DNA of 64,000 nucleotides from Algoriphagus aquaeductus (GCF_003253485.1 NZ_QKTX01000002.1:403538-467537); one strand, 5' to 3'; shown: positions 33,988 to 43,387, counted from the stretch's first letter. The notes: a model not told the origin generated them from the sequence alone. Numbers and translations: made by a program.

Positions 33988-36891
33988 ATGAAAAATAAAA
34001 AACAGGAATTACCTCTGAAACCCTTGGTAATTCTTTTACTAGTGATTGCATTCCAGCTCCTTACGGGTTTTGCATTCGCCCAAAATGGCACCATCCGTGG
34101 AGCCGTATATGATGAAAAGACCGGTGAGCCGCTTTTTGGTGTTTCGGTTTTGGTCGTGGAGACCGCAAAAGGCGAGGTGACTGACTTCGATGGTAAATTC
34201 GAAATTCAGGCAACTCCCGGCACCTATACCCTACAGATTTCTTACATTTCTTATTCCACACTAAGCCTTACAGAGGTTTTGGTGGAAAACGGTAAAGTTC
34301 TGGTTATTCCTGACGTGCTTTTGAAGGAAGAAGCTTCAGAATTGGAAACGGTGACTGTTTCTGCTGCTGCGATCAGAACCACCGAGTCTGCTTTGATGTC
34401 GGTCAAGCGAAATGCTCCGAATCTTTTGGACGGGATCTCTGCAAGTACATTTAGACAAATCGGTGATGGCGATGCGGCTTCCGCAGTAAAGCGGGTGACC
34501 GGCGTATCCATCGAAGGAGGTAAATATGTTTATGTCCGTGGTTTGGGAGATCGATATACCAAAACTGTATTGAACGGTGTGGATATCCCCGGTTTGGATC
34601 CGGACCGAAATACGATTCAGATGGATATCTTCCCAACCAACGTAATAGACAATATCATCGTATCCAAGTCATTCACGGCAGAGCTGCCTGCGGATTTTAC
34701 AGGCGGTGTGGTCGATATCGAAACCAAAGATTTTCCTGAGGAAAAGACCTTTCGGGTCAGCGTATCGGGAGGTGTTAACCCTTCGATGCACTTCAATAAA
34801 AACTATCTGACCTATCAGGGCGGACGAACCGACTTCCTGGGATTTGATGACGGGACCCGTGCCAATCCTACCGGAGGCAGAACCACTATTCCTCAGTTTG
34901 GTGAGGTAGTCGGGAACCCAAGCAGTGCCAGAGGGCAAGATTATCAAACTATTTTGGGTGGATTCAATAAGATCCTCGGTGCTACACAACAGACCTCAAT
35001 GATGGATTTCGGTTTGGGGCTTTCCTTTGGAAATCAAATAGCGAGGCCTAAGGCGACTTGGGGTTACAATGCTGCCCTGACTTACAAAAACGAAACTGAA
35101 TTTTACCAGGGCGCCCAGTTTAATCTTTATGCCAAACCGATCAGTCCAAGTGATACTGAATTGGAAGCTTTGGAAAGACAGGTCGGTGACTATGGCGTCA
35201 ATAGTGTATTGTTGGGTGGATTGGCAGGAATTGCTTTAAAAACCAATACGTCCAAGTACAAACTGAACATCCTTCACCTTCAAAATGGGGAGTCTAAAGC
35301 CGGTACTTTTGATTTTGTAAATACCAACCTTGGGGCAAACTTTGAAGCTGCTCAATACAACCTTGAATACAGTCAACGGGGACTTTCCAGCATTTTGCTT
35401 TCAGGTAGTCACTTTTTCAAAGGCCGCACTTGGGAAGTCAACTGGAAATTGGCCCCGACCCGCTCTACCATCGAGGATCCGGATATCCGATTTACCCGAT
35501 TCAGATTGCCGACCAATACGATCTCTACCGAAGTGGGGCTTCCCACCCGTATTTGGAGAAGTTTGGAGGAGTATAACATTGCTGGTAAACTGGATGTGGC
35601 CAGAAGCCTAAAAGCCTTTTCCAGAGATGCAAAAATCCGAATGGGTGGAGCGTATACTTTTAAGTTTAGAGATTTTGAGATTCAAAGTTTCCAATTCCCA
35701 ACCGGAAATACAAAGCTGAATGGAGACCCAAATGCTATTTTAAATCCGGAAAACCTGTTTTCTGGTACCAACCGAAACGGAGTCAGATACAATCCTGACT
35801 TCATTCCCATCAACCCGAATGCGTATCAGGGGTATGTGACCAATTTCGCGGGATACGGGTCTTTCGAATCCAGTCCGATTCAAAACCTCCGGGCTATCCT
35901 TGGATTGAGGGTAGAGCAATACAACCAGTTCTACACGGGAACCAACCAAACCGGAACTCTCGACTACGATTTGGTTGAGATGTTGGATGATTTGGATTTC
36001 TTTCCTACGCTAAACTTGGTGTATGGTCTTAAAGAAAACCAAAACCTGAGAGCGTCTGCCAGCCGGACGATTGCGAGACCTTCGTTCAAGGAGCTTTCTT
36101 TTGCGGAAATTTTGGATCCGATCACCGGGAGAACGTTTATCGGAGGATTATTTCCGGAGTCTACCAATGGCGGTACAGAAGTCCTTTGGGACGGCAATCT
36201 GACTTCTACCCGGATCAACAATTTCGATGTGAGATGGGAATCTTTCCAGCAAAAAGGAGAAATGTGGTCAGTAGGTGCTTTCTACAAGACTTTCGACAAG
36301 CCGATCGAAATTGTCCAGTTTTTGTCTGACCCAGGTTCCTTTCAGCCAAGAAATGTGGGTAACGGGACCGTAATGGGTGTAGAATTGGAGTTTAGAAAAT
36401 CGCTGAGATTCCTTTCTTCAAAAATGGAAAACTTCTTGTGGACGACCAATCTGACGATCACTGAATCTCAGATCAATATGTCTGAGACAGAAAAGAAATC
36501 AAGACAATTGACCGCCCGGGAAGGACAGGAAATCGGAAATACCCGAGACATGGCCGGACAGGCACCCTATATCGTCAATACAGGTTTGTCCTATAACAAT
36601 TTCAGCAGAGGCTGGGAAGCAGGGATTTACTACAATGTCCAAGGACCAACCTTGAACCTGGTGGGATTTGGCAACCGAACGGATACTTACACCGTGCCGT
36701 TCCACTCACTCAACCTGAATATCAACAAGACTTTTGGCGCGGATGAGCGCATCCGTACCAGTCTGGGAGTCCAAAACCTGCTCAATGACAAGCGTGAGAT
36801 CGTCTTCAGTTCATTTGGAGCACAGGATCAGATTTTCACTCAGCTCGCTCCAGGTACAAGAGTTAACTTCAGCGTAGGTTTCTCTTTCTAA
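33988..36891 (+). CDS. TonB-dependent outer-membrane receptor (CarboxypepD-plug type)
   Basis: 967 residues from the ATG at 33988; the frame is open upstream to 33847 but that part overlaps the preceding gene and lacks a signal sequence. Signal peptide to FAFAQ (about 32), CarboxypepD_reg-like domain (about 35-115), TonB-box-like ETVTVSA, plug with GLGDRYTKTVLNGVDIPGLDP and FTAELPADFTGGVVDIETKDFP, then the barrel ending in VNFSVGFSF. There is no SusD gene next to it; the preceding beta-helix lipoprotein is its likely partner. Substrate unknown. Confidence 0.93.
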   Translation: MKNKKQELPLKPLVILLLVIAFQLLTGFAFAQNGTIRGAVYDEKTGEPLFGVSVLVVETAKGEVTDFDGKFEIQATPGTYTLQISYISYSTLSLTEVLVENGKVLVIPDVLLKEEASELETVTVSAAAIRTTESALMSVKRNAPNLLDGISASTFRQIGDGDAASAVKRVTGVSIEGGKYVYVRGLGDRYTKTVLNGVDIPGLDPDRNTIQMDIFPTNVIDNIIVSKSFTAELPADFTGGVVDIETKDFPEEKTFRVSVSGGVNPSMHFNKNYLTYQGGRTDFLGFDDGTRANPTGGRTTIPQFGEVVGNPSSARGQDYQTILGGFNKILGATQQTSMMDFGLGLSFGNQIARPKATWGYNAALTYKNETEFYQGAQFNLYAKPISPSDTELEALERQVGDYGVNSVLLGGLAGIALKTNTSKYKLNILHLQNGESKAGTFDFVNTNLGANFEAAQYNLEYSQRGLSSILLSGSHFFKGRTWEVNWKLAPTRSTIEDPDIRFTRFRLPTNTISTEVGLPTRIWRSLEEYNIAGKLDVARSLKAFSRDAKIRMGGAYTFKFRDFEIQSFQFPTGNTKLNGDPNAILNPENLFSGTNRNGVRYNPDFIPINPNAYQGYVTNFAGYGSFESSPIQNLRAILGLRVEQYNQFYTGTNQTGTLDYDLVEMLDDLDFFPTLNLVYGLKENQNLRASASRTIARPSFKELSFAEILDPITGRTFIGGLFPESTNGGTEVLWDGNLTSTRINNFDVRWESFQQKGEMWSVGAFYKTFDKPIEIVQFLSDPGSFQPRNVGNGTVMGVELEFRKSLRFLSSKMENFLWTTNLTITESQINMSETEKKSRQLTAREGQEIGNTRDMAGQAPYIVNTGLSYNNFSRGWEAGIYYNVQGPTLNLVGFGNRTDTYTVPFHSLNLNINKTFGADERIRTSLGVQNLLNDKREIVFSSFGAQDQIFTQLAPGTRVNFSVGFSF

Positions 36892-36912
36892 GAAATACAG
36901 CTTCTAGTTCCG

Positions 36913-36944
36913 AAAAGCCATTCCTGTTGGGATGGCTTTTTTTT
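36913..36944 (+). terminator. Terminator of the TonB receptor gene
   Basis: Stem AAAAGCCAT/ATGGCTTTT extended by CC/GG inside (loop TGTT) and followed by eight Ts. Strong. Confidence 0.9.
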
Positions 36945-37007
36945 ATTTTTATGAGTCAATTTTCCGGTGGAATAAGAGCGATCTGTTTGGATTGATTATT
37001 TTAGACC

Positions 37008-37589
37008 ATGATGAAAAGATTCACCCTGCTTCTGTCCTTGCTGATCGGCCTGGGCTTCTTCCCAAATTCTGCATTCGCTCAAGAGAAATCCCCTTCCCAA
37101 AAATTCTGGGAAAATCTCAAGGCTCATTGTGGCAAAGCCTATGAAGGCAAATTGGTATCTCCTGAATCTGATCCGAGATTTGCAGGCAAATTGGTCATGC
37201 ATGTGCGAGCTTGTGAGGAAGGGAGGATTCGTATCCCGTTTTTTGTAGGAGATGATCGATCCAGAACTTGGGTGCTGACTAGGGATGAGGCCGGACTGAT
37301 TCAACTCAAACATGATCATCGGCACGAGGACGGCTCCGAAGATCAGGTGACCCAATACGGAGGAAAGGCCTCCAATACAGGATCCGCTTCGACTCAGTTT
37401 TTTCCAGCAGACCAATTTACCGCCAATCTCCTTCCTGCCGCTGTGGGAAATGTCTGGTGGATCACCGTGGACGAGACATCTTTCACATATAACCTTCGAA
37501 GATTGGGTTCGCCAACTTTGTTTACTGTAAAATTTGATTTGACTCAGCCCGTAGAAGCCCCGGCAGCACCTTGGGGTTGGGCAGACTAA
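37008..37589 (+). CDS. Conserved secreted protein of unknown function
   Basis: 193 residues. Signal peptide to about residue 24 (NSAFAQ). The core contains FWENLKAHCGKAYEGK, GKLVMHVRAC, GDDRSRTWVLTR, LKHDHRHEDGSEDQVTQYGG, FPADQF and a PWGW end, a pattern I recall from an unnamed family of exported proteins in several phyla. Cys and the HDHRHE cluster could bind metal but nothing shows this. Two adjacent ATGs (37008, 37011) are possible starts. It lies 12 bases before the DinB-like gene, so the two are likely one transcript. Confidence 0.8.
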   Translation: MMKRFTLLLSLLIGLGFFPNSAFAQEKSPSQKFWENLKAHCGKAYEGKLVSPESDPRFAGKLVMHVRACEEGRIRIPFFVGDDRSRTWVLTRDEAGLIQLKHDHRHEDGSEDQVTQYGGKASNTGSASTQFFPADQFTANLLPAAVGNVWWITVDETSFTYNLRRLGSPTLFTVKFDLTQPVEAPAAPWGWAD

Positions 37590-37601
37590 ACTAACCAAAC
37601 C

Positions 37602-38042
37602 ATGAACACTTCCCTGATTGCGATGTGGAAAGAGGGCAGAACCCGCTTCACCCAGCTGTTGGACAAAAGCTCAGAGGCTGACCTAGTCAAAAAAAATGGG
37701 GACAGTCCCAATTCTGCTGGATTTCTGATCCGTCATATTGCGGAAGTTGAGCTGCTTTTTGCCAAAAATGTCTTTGGATTGTCGGAGGTGAAAATCGTGG
37801 CAAAAACCCTGATTGCCGTAAAAGATACCGGAGAATGGACCAATCTTGCTGAGCTGAAAGAAATAGCAGCCTATGCTGCTGAGATGTTGGAAAAGGCGAT
37901 TTCCCTTCAGGAAAATTGGGAAGAAGTGATCGAAACCAAAGAGTTTGGCAAAAAGACCAGGGCAGAAGCATTGGGAAGGATCACCACCCATACCGCTTAC
38001 CATGCCGGTCAGTTGGCTTTGGTGTTGAAGTATGGGAAGTGA
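37602..38042 (+). CDS. DinB-superfamily (DinB_2/DfsB-like) protein
   Basis: 146 residues predicted as a four-helix bundle. The metal-binding histidine triad is visible as H45 (LIRHIAEVE), H130 and H134 (TTHTAYHAGQ). DinB/YfiT-like proteins bind a divalent metal and some are thiol-dependent S-transferases; here substrate is unknown. It is downstream of the secreted protein gene and converges on the cupin gene with a 3-base gap. Confidence 0.88.
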   Translation: MNTSLIAMWKEGRTRFTQLLDKSSEADLVKKNGDSPNSAGFLIRHIAEVELLFAKNVFGLSEVKIVAKTLIAVKDTGEWTNLAELKEIAAYAAEMLEKAISLQENWEEVIETKEFGKKTRAEALGRITTHTAYHAGQLALVLKYGK

Positions 38043-38045
38043 TTT

Positions 38046-38537
38046 TCAAGTCAATTTCCGGATGATTTCTTCTGCTTTCGGATAAAGAGGAAGCAAATCA
38101 TCAGCGGTGAAAAGCTCAAAATCTCTGAAATCAAACCCCGGGGCAACCACGCAGGATACGAGTGCATAGCTGTCCGACTGATCTACGGTGCTTCCGAAGA
38201 TGGTTTTTGAAGGGACGAGGTGTTGAGGTTTTGCCCCATTTTCTGAGACGGGTCCAAGAGGAAGAATTTCGTGCCCTTTTTCTCCCAAAAGATGGACAGA
38301 CAAAGGACTTCCCTCATGCCAAAACCACAGTTCGTCACTTTGAATGCGGTGAAAATGGGAAACATCCTGAGATCGTAGCAAAAAGTAAATAGAAGTGGCC
38401 AGTTGGCGCTTTTCTCCATTGGAATGAACCACTTCCTGCGCTGATCGAAAAGTCTCCGAATAAAATCCTCCTTCCGGATGGGCCTTGAGCTTCAGGATTT
38501 CCACCAATTCTTGGATTCGTTTTTCAGTGGAAGTCAT
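38046..38537 (-). CDS. Cupin_5 (DUF985) family protein
   Basis: 163 residues from the ATG at 38537. DUF985 cupins have the motif HPEGGFYSETFRS (20-32), then HFHRIQSDELWFWHEG (61-76) with candidate metal ligands H61, H63, E69 and H74. Function is not established for this family. The start is chosen because ATGA at 38534-38537 overlaps the wecB stop by 4 bases; a longer reading frame reaching 38618 would run back into wecB. It is thus translationally coupled to wecB. Confidence 0.9.
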   Translation of the reverse strand: MTSTEKRIQELVEILKLKAHPEGGFYSETFRSAQEVVHSNGEKRQLATSIYFLLRSQDVSHFHRIQSDELWFWHEGSPLSVHLLGEKGHEILPLGPVSENGAKPQHLVPSKTIFGSTVDQSDSYALVSCVVAPGFDFRDFELFTADDLLPLYPKAEEIIRKLT

Positions 38538-39628
38538 GAATAATTTTTGATTAAAGTATCCACGATTCGTTCGGCTGTTTTTCCATCCCAAAGCGGAATA
38601 CCCTGATATTGCTTCCATTCGCCCCGCATGATTTTTTCCAGATAGGGCTTTAGCTTGGATGGATCGGTGCCTACCAGTTCATTGGTGCCCATGTGGATAG
38701 TTTCGGCCCGTTCGGTGTTGTCTCTCAGGGTCACACAGGGCACATTCATCACGGAGGTTTCCTCAGTTACTCCACCGGAATCGGTAATCACGCCTTTGGC
38801 GTTTTTCACCAGATAGTTAAACTCTAAGTAACCGAGTGGTTCGCACATGTGGAGGTTTGGGGCGTTGATTCCCAGATTTTGCAGGTTTTTGGCAGTACGG
38901 GGATGGACCGGGAAAATGATCGGAAGCCCTTCCGTTCCTTCCAAGATGGCATCAATCATGGCTTTGAGCGAATGCTCCTGATCCACATTGGCCGGGCGAT
39001 GCATGGTCATTACAAAGTATTGACCAAGCCGCAAGGATTCGAAAATTTCCCCTTCCGGTTTTTTGAAATAAGGCATTTGCGCCATGAGGGTATCGATCAT
39101 GGTATTGCCTACGAAGTGGATTTTTTCCTCCGCAACTCCCGCTTTTCTCAGGTTGGTATTGGCAATTTCTGAGGTGGTAAAAAAGTGATCGGTGATGGAG
39201 TCTGTCACCATTCTGTTGATTTCCTCCGGCATACTGAGGTCACCTGAGCGGATTCCCCCTTCTACGTGCGCCACATCGATTTGCAGCTTTTTCGCGGCAA
39301 TAGAACAGGCCAAGGTGCTGGTCACATCTCCTACCACGATCACGAGATTGGGTCGATGATCCATCAGTTCTTTTTCAAAGGCTACCATGATGGCTGCGGT
39401 TTGTTCGGCCTGCGTACCGCCTCCTCCACCAAGATTGGCATCGGGATCAGGAATATGCAGTTGCTCGAAAAAGTCACCGGACATTTTTTTGTCATAGTGC
39501 TGCCCGGTGTGGACCAACCGGAAAGCGACATCCAAGCCCGCTTCTTTTTTCTTTTGAAAAGCGTGAATGATCGGTGCGATCTTCATAAAATTAGGCCGGG
39601 CTCCGGCGACGATGGTAAAAAGAGGCAT
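38534..39628 (-). CDS. wecB: UDP-N-acetylglucosamine 2-epimerase (non-hydrolysing)
   Basis: 364 residues from the ATG at 39628. Converts UDP-GlcNAc to UDP-ManNAc for surface polysaccharide synthesis. The N-terminal VAGARPNFMKIAPI, LVHTGQHYDKKMSG, VVGDVTSTLACSIAA, HVEGGIRSGDLSMPEEINR and the C-terminal ITDSGGVTEETSVMNVPCVTLRDNTERAE blocks are diagnostic of the GT-B-fold epimerase. A start eight codons earlier is possible but adds residues not seen in the family. Followed in the same transcript by the DUF985 cupin. Confidence 0.95.
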   Translation of the reverse strand: MPLFTIVAGARPNFMKIAPIIHAFQKKKEAGLDVAFRLVHTGQHYDKKMSGDFFEQLHIPDPDANLGGGGGTQAEQTAAIMVAFEKELMDHRPNLVIVVGDVTSTLACSIAAKKLQIDVAHVEGGIRSGDLSMPEEINRMVTDSITDHFFTTSEIANTNLRKAGVAEEKIHFVGNTMIDTLMAQMPYFKKPEGEIFESLRLGQYFVMTMHRPANVDQEHSLKAMIDAILEGTEGLPIIFPVHPRTAKNLQNLGINAPNLHMCEPLGYLEFNYLVKNAKGVITDSGGVTEETSVMNVPCVTLRDNTERAETIHMGTNELVGTDPSKLKPYLEKIMRGEWKQYQGIPLWDGKTAERIVDTLIKNYS

Positions 39629-39762
39629 AGGAATCAGATAAAATTTGGTCAAAAATAGGGATTCTCGGCGGGGAGTGAAGGTAAAGTGCCTAGAAAAAAC
39701 GTGGGTTTGGTCGGTTTTTTGTTTCTTTGTAGCACAATGTTTTTTTGAGTAAAGGAGATTTC

Positions 39763-40431
39763 ATGGGAAAAATTCAGCAGTATAGATTAGCGTGGTTGAC
39801 GGCATTTTTTGGGGTGATTTTGGGAGTATCCTCTTGTGTCGAAACAGTAGAAAATGAGATTCTGGCCTATTCCAATGATTTTTCGGATTTGAATTTGGCA
39901 GGTTTTGAAAATGGGAAATTGTTCATCTGGAGAAATGACACCTTGGCCGGATATTACCATAATGAGGAAGTTGCTGTCAATCTGAAGGATCTTCCGCCAC
40001 ACAATTACCTCAAACTCTCCATCGAAATCCTGATTCATGACACTTGGGATGGAAACCCTCTGGATAGTCTTTCCGGCCCCGATTATTGGTACATGGGATT
40101 AGATCAGAGTGAAACTTTCCGAACGACCTTTTCCAATACACCCTGCGAATCTACTTATTGCCTCTATCAGTCCTACCCCAATCAATACTTTAGACAGAAT
40201 AGACCCAAAACCGGTGCCATTCAAACCAACCTCCCTGGATTATGCATTTTTGGAGCGTTCCAAAATTATACTACGCGATACCGGGTCGAGCAACTTATTG
40301 AGCACACCAATCCGGATGTCCGTGTATTCATGGGCGGAGAATTGAAGCAGTTGAACAGTCCTGATCCTGTCTGTGATGAATCATGGTCGGTAGCAAGTAT
40401 TCAGGTTTTCGCCATTCAAACCAATAGATGA
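39763..40431 (+). CDS. Lipoprotein of unknown function, partner of Wzi-like gene
   Basis: 222 residues from the ATG at 39763. N-terminal hydrophobic segment ending in LGVSSC is a lipobox. The remainder (NDFSDLNLAGFENGKLF, YHNEEVAVNLKDLPPHNY, STYCLYQSYPNQYF) has a beta-rich look and four cysteines that may pair in the periplasm; I recognise no family. Its stop overlaps the start of the Wzi-type gene by 4 bases (ATGA), so the two proteins are probably made together and may act on the same surface glycan. Confidence 0.8.
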   Translation: MGKIQQYRLAWLTAFFGVILGVSSCVETVENEILAYSNDFSDLNLAGFENGKLFIWRNDTLAGYYHNEEVAVNLKDLPPHNYLKLSIEILIHDTWDGNPLDSLSGPDYWYMGLDQSETFRTTFSNTPCESTYCLYQSYPNQYFRQNRPKTGAIQTNLPGLCIFGAFQNYTTRYRVEQLIEHTNPDVRVFMGGELKQLNSPDPVCDESWSVASIQVFAIQTNR

Positions 40432-42128
40432 TGAGCGCTAAAAATAGATGGATCGGGATTCTTTTTGGGGTTTTGGTTGCGGCCACGATTCCATCCTCTT
40501 TTGCACAAACGATCCCCGTCGGAACTCCCGTTTTGGATGATTACCTTCGAAGGTTACAGTTGACAGGGAAGATTGATTCGGCTTCTTCCTGGATGATTCG
40601 TCCGCTTTACCCGGTGGATGCCTTCGGAGTGAAGGACGGATTTGATTTGGACAGTTCTTTGGTTGACTTAGATCAGTCAGAATATCACCATCGTTTTGGA
40701 AAGGATGGAAAGGGGAAGTTTCTTACTTTGCCGGGTATCTATCGCGCTCAGTACAATTCCAATTATGCGTTTGGCGTAAATGACGGAGCGATGATCCCCA
40801 GTAAAGGGATACAGCAGGTTTTCAGTTGGGGAGCTTTTGCAGAATATGGGAAGTTTAGCCTGCAGCTTCAGCCTGAGCTTTTATGGGCGGATAATCAGGA
40901 GTACAAAGGATTTCCAATCGAACATCAGGCGACCATTCTTTTTTACTATGAATACATGAACCGCATCGATATGCCGGAACGATTTGGCACTACGGATGTG
41001 GTCCGATTATTTGCCGGGCAGTCCAGCCTGCGGTTCAATCTCAAAGAATTTTCGCTGGGACTTTCTACCGAAAACCTCTGGTGGGGACCTTCCAGACGCC
41101 ATTCACTTTTGATGGGGAATAATGCACCCGGGTTTCTCCACTTTACACTTAATACCAGGAAGCCTGTTAAGACCGGGATCGGTTCTTTTGAAGGTCAGGT
41201 GATTTCAGGATTTTTGAAAAACTCGGGATTTCTTCCGCCATGGCCGGATTACACTATCCAGCAAAATTCCGTCTTTATCCCCAAACGTGATGATCAACGA
41301 TACCTTTCCGGGCTGGTTTTGACGTATCAGCCTAAATGGGTCCCCGGGTTGTTTTTGGGTTATGGTTCGGTCAATCATATGTATCGGTCAGATGTAGGTA
41401 CATTGGCAGATGCGCTCCCAATTTTGAACGGAAGGAAAAAGTCCCAGAATGTGTATGATCCGATTCAGGAAAAAAGACAGCAATTCAGTTCTGGATTTTT
41501 CAGATGGTTGAGTCCCGAGGGAAGGTTTGAGTTTTATGGGGAATATGGTACCCGGGACAATGACCGGCCTTTTTCCGATTTCATTACCACTCCTGAATCA
41601 GGAAGAGCATTTACGTTTGGTTTTACGCATTTGATGGCCTTGAAAAAAGCCAACCGGTTCTTGGAGATCAGTTCGGAAATGACCCAGTCTGGTCAGACCA
41701 TCCGAGAGGATATCCGTCAGCTCCGTACCTGGTATATTCATGATTATGTAAGGCATGGCTACACCCATCAAGGGCAGGTATTGGGCATCGGCAATGGACC
41801 GGGAAGCAATCAGATTTTTGTGGGAGTCGCCTGGGTCGAGGGATTGAAAAAGATCGGTTTGCAATTTGAACGCATCGAGTACAACAATGATTTTTATTAT
41901 TACCGATATGAAGATTCCAAAGATTTCAGAAACAAGTTTGTCGATTTGGTTTTCTCCTTGACACCGGAGTGGAAGTTTGGAAACTTGCTTATTTCCGGAA
42001 AGTTTCAATATGTCAATACCCTCAATTACAAATGGTACTTGGAAAATGATCCTGACCGATATTTTGTTCCTGGCTATGATCGGAAAAATATTGTAGGGCA
42101 AATTGGAGTCACTTACCTCATTAGATAA
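40428..42128 (+). CDS. Capsule assembly Wzi family outer-membrane protein
   Basis: 566 residues. Signal peptide to about 26 (SSFAQ). The Caps_assemb_Wzi signature is clear: STENLWWGPSRRHSLLMGNN, APGFLHFTLNTRKP and IGSFEGQVISGFL, with alternating aromatic beta-strands of an outer-membrane barrel to the C-terminus (VGQIGVTYLIR). Wzi helps anchor or organise capsular polysaccharide at the cell surface, consistent with the wecB epimerase divergently encoded upstream. Starts within the lipoprotein gene stop. Confidence 0.92.
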   Translation: MMSAKNRWIGILFGVLVAATIPSSFAQTIPVGTPVLDDYLRRLQLTGKIDSASSWMIRPLYPVDAFGVKDGFDLDSSLVDLDQSEYHHRFGKDGKGKFLTLPGIYRAQYNSNYAFGVNDGAMIPSKGIQQVFSWGAFAEYGKFSLQLQPELLWADNQEYKGFPIEHQATILFYYEYMNRIDMPERFGTTDVVRLFAGQSSLRFNLKEFSLGLSTENLWWGPSRRHSLLMGNNAPGFLHFTLNTRKPVKTGIGSFEGQVISGFLKNSGFLPPWPDYTIQQNSVFIPKRDDQRYLSGLVLTYQPKWVPGLFLGYGSVNHMYRSDVGTLADALPILNGRKKSQNVYDPIQEKRQQFSSGFFRWLSPEGRFEFYGEYGTRDNDRPFSDFITTPESGRAFTFGFTHLMALKKANRFLEISSEMTQSGQTIREDIRQLRTWYIHDYVRHGYTHQGQVLGIGNGPGSNQIFVGVAWVEGLKKIGLQFERIEYNNDFYYYRYEDSKDFRNKFVDLVFSLTPEWKFGNLLISGKFQYVNTLNYKWYLENDPDRYFVPGYDRKNIVGQIGVTYLIR

Positions 42129-42149
42129 AAGGAAAAACACCCGGAAACA

Positions 42150-42665
42150 ATGAAAGCAATCAAAGATAAAGTCGTGGCGGTCTCATACACCCTGATGGTG
42201 GATGACGGAGAAAGTGGAAAAGAATTATTCGAAACGGTCTCAGAAGATCAGCCCTTTTACTTCCTGTTTGGCTACCAGAATGTCCTTCCGCTTTTTGAAC
42301 AGGCGATCGAAGGAAAGTCAGCAGGAGATTCCTTCTCGGTATTTATTGACTTTGAAAATGGCTATGGGGACTATGATGAAAACAAAAAAGTGATCATCCC
42401 CAAGGCGAATTTCAAAGAGGATGGAAAGAAAAATAAGGATGTCCTGAAAGTAGGCGCGGTGATTCCCATGCAAGACGATAAGGGCAATCAAATGCGTGGG
42501 GAAGTATTGAAGGTAGATTATTTGGGTGTTCATATGGATTTCAATCCTCCTCTTGCAGGGTTTGATTTATATTTTGAAGGCAAAGTCATCGCAGTGCGGG
42601 ATGCCGAACCGGTGGAGATCGAGCACGGCCATGCCCATGGACCGGACGGTCATCACCACCATTAA
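42150..42665 (+). CDS. FKBP-type peptidyl-prolyl isomerase, SlyD-like with His-rich tail
   Basis: 171 residues. Opens with the SlyD-type VVAVSYTLMVDDGESGKELFETV, then FLFGYQNVLPLFEQAIEGKSAGDSF and the insert-in-flap region (GDYDENKKVIIPKANF). It is a cis-trans prolyl isomerase and chaperone of the cytoplasm. The tail HGHAHGPDGHHHH could bind nickel or zinc as in SlyD. It starts 21 bases after the Wzi-type gene, so read-through co-expression is possible, though the functions differ. Confidence 0.93.
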   Translation: MKAIKDKVVAVSYTLMVDDGESGKELFETVSEDQPFYFLFGYQNVLPLFEQAIEGKSAGDSFSVFIDFENGYGDYDENKKVIIPKANFKEDGKKNKDVLKVGAVIPMQDDKGNQMRGEVLKVDYLGVHMDFNPPLAGFDLYFEGKVIAVRDAEPVEIEHGHAHGPDGHHHH

Positions 42666-42686
42666 ACTTTAGGAATAAGCGAGTTG

Positions 42687-42722
42687 ACAAATGCCCTGTT
42701 TTGAAAAGAATAGGGCATTTGT
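42687..42722. terminator. 11-bp hairpin after the FKBP gene
   Basis: Perfect arms ACAAATGCCCT (42687-42697) and AGGGCATTTGT (42712-42722). The T-run is only three bases, so it may terminate weakly or stabilise the message end. Confidence 0.6.
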
Positions 42723-42749
42723 CGTATGGTAGGCCCTGTATTCATAGGA

Positions 42750-42757
42750 TACATTTG
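42750..42757 (+). promoter_or_regulatory. Candidate -7 box (TACATTTG)
   Basis: Full TAnnTTTG match 37 bases before the ATG of the small lipoprotein gene at 42794. No -33 motif visible. Confidence 0.4.
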
Positions 42758-42793
42758 AAAAGTACATTTTCAAAAATTTAACCTTTTACTCCT

Positions 42794-43252
42794 ATGAAGA
42801 ATTGGATTGATATTTTAAGTAAAGTTGCCTTACTGGGCTTTTTTATCGCATTTATGGCTTGTTCCAGTGAAGACGAGCTGCCTCAGGGTTCCCTCAATGT
42901 AGAGGCAAAGATCAACGGTGTCGCTTGGAAGGGATCTGGCAATAGCCGAATTACAAGTTTACCGGGAGGATTCAAGGCTTTCGCAATTGGAGCAGGGGCA
43001 ACGGATCGATCGAGCTTTGCATTCACCATGACCGAAGAGCGTACAGGGACATTTAATATGGCCGGCAATGCGGTCTGGACTACTGCTGATTTGGTAGTTC
43101 ACAATGCTACTTCCGGCACCTTGAACATCACCAAACTGGATGGAAATAAAGTATCAGGTACTTTTTCTTTCACTGCTAGACCCGCACTTGGAGGGGGAGC
43201 AGAAGTAACCATCACCGAAGGTTTCTTTACCGATATCAATATCATGCGCTAG
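42794..43252 (+). CDS. Small lipoprotein, DUF6252-like
   Basis: 152 residues. Signal sequence ending in FMACSS with lipobox cysteine at 23, followed by EDELPQ. The mature domain has VEAKINGVAWKGSG, DRSSFAFTMTE, TGTFNM and KVSGTFSFTARP, the pattern of the all-beta DUF6252 family of Bacteroidota lipoproteins (my recognition from pattern, no search done). Unknown function, likely surface or periplasmic. Monocistronic, converging on a minus-strand gene over a strong hairpin. Confidence 0.82.
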   Translation: MKNWIDILSKVALLGFFIAFMACSSEDELPQGSLNVEAKINGVAWKGSGNSRITSLPGGFKAFAIGAGATDRSSFAFTMTEERTGTFNMAGNAVWTTADLVVHNATSGTLNITKLDGNKVSGTFSFTARPALGGGAEVTITEGFFTDINIMR

Positions 43253-43352
43253 GCAAGCCCAATCACCTGAGTGGTTCGCCATCGGGTGGTTAGGCTAATT
43301 TTTTGAAATGGCTCTTTTCGTCCAGTGAGGGGTGATTGTGTCGAAAAGTAGC

Positions 43353-43383
43353 CGGTCTCCCCGAAGATTCTTCGGGGAGACCG
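43353..43383. terminator. 13-bp hairpin between convergent genes
   Basis: Arms CGGTCTCCCCGAA (43353-43365) and TTCGGGGAGACCG (43371-43383) with 5-base loop GATTC, located 100 bases after one stop and directly before the other. On the minus strand TACTTTTC follows. Probably terminates both convergent transcripts. Confidence 0.75.
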
Positions 43384-43387
43384 TGGC

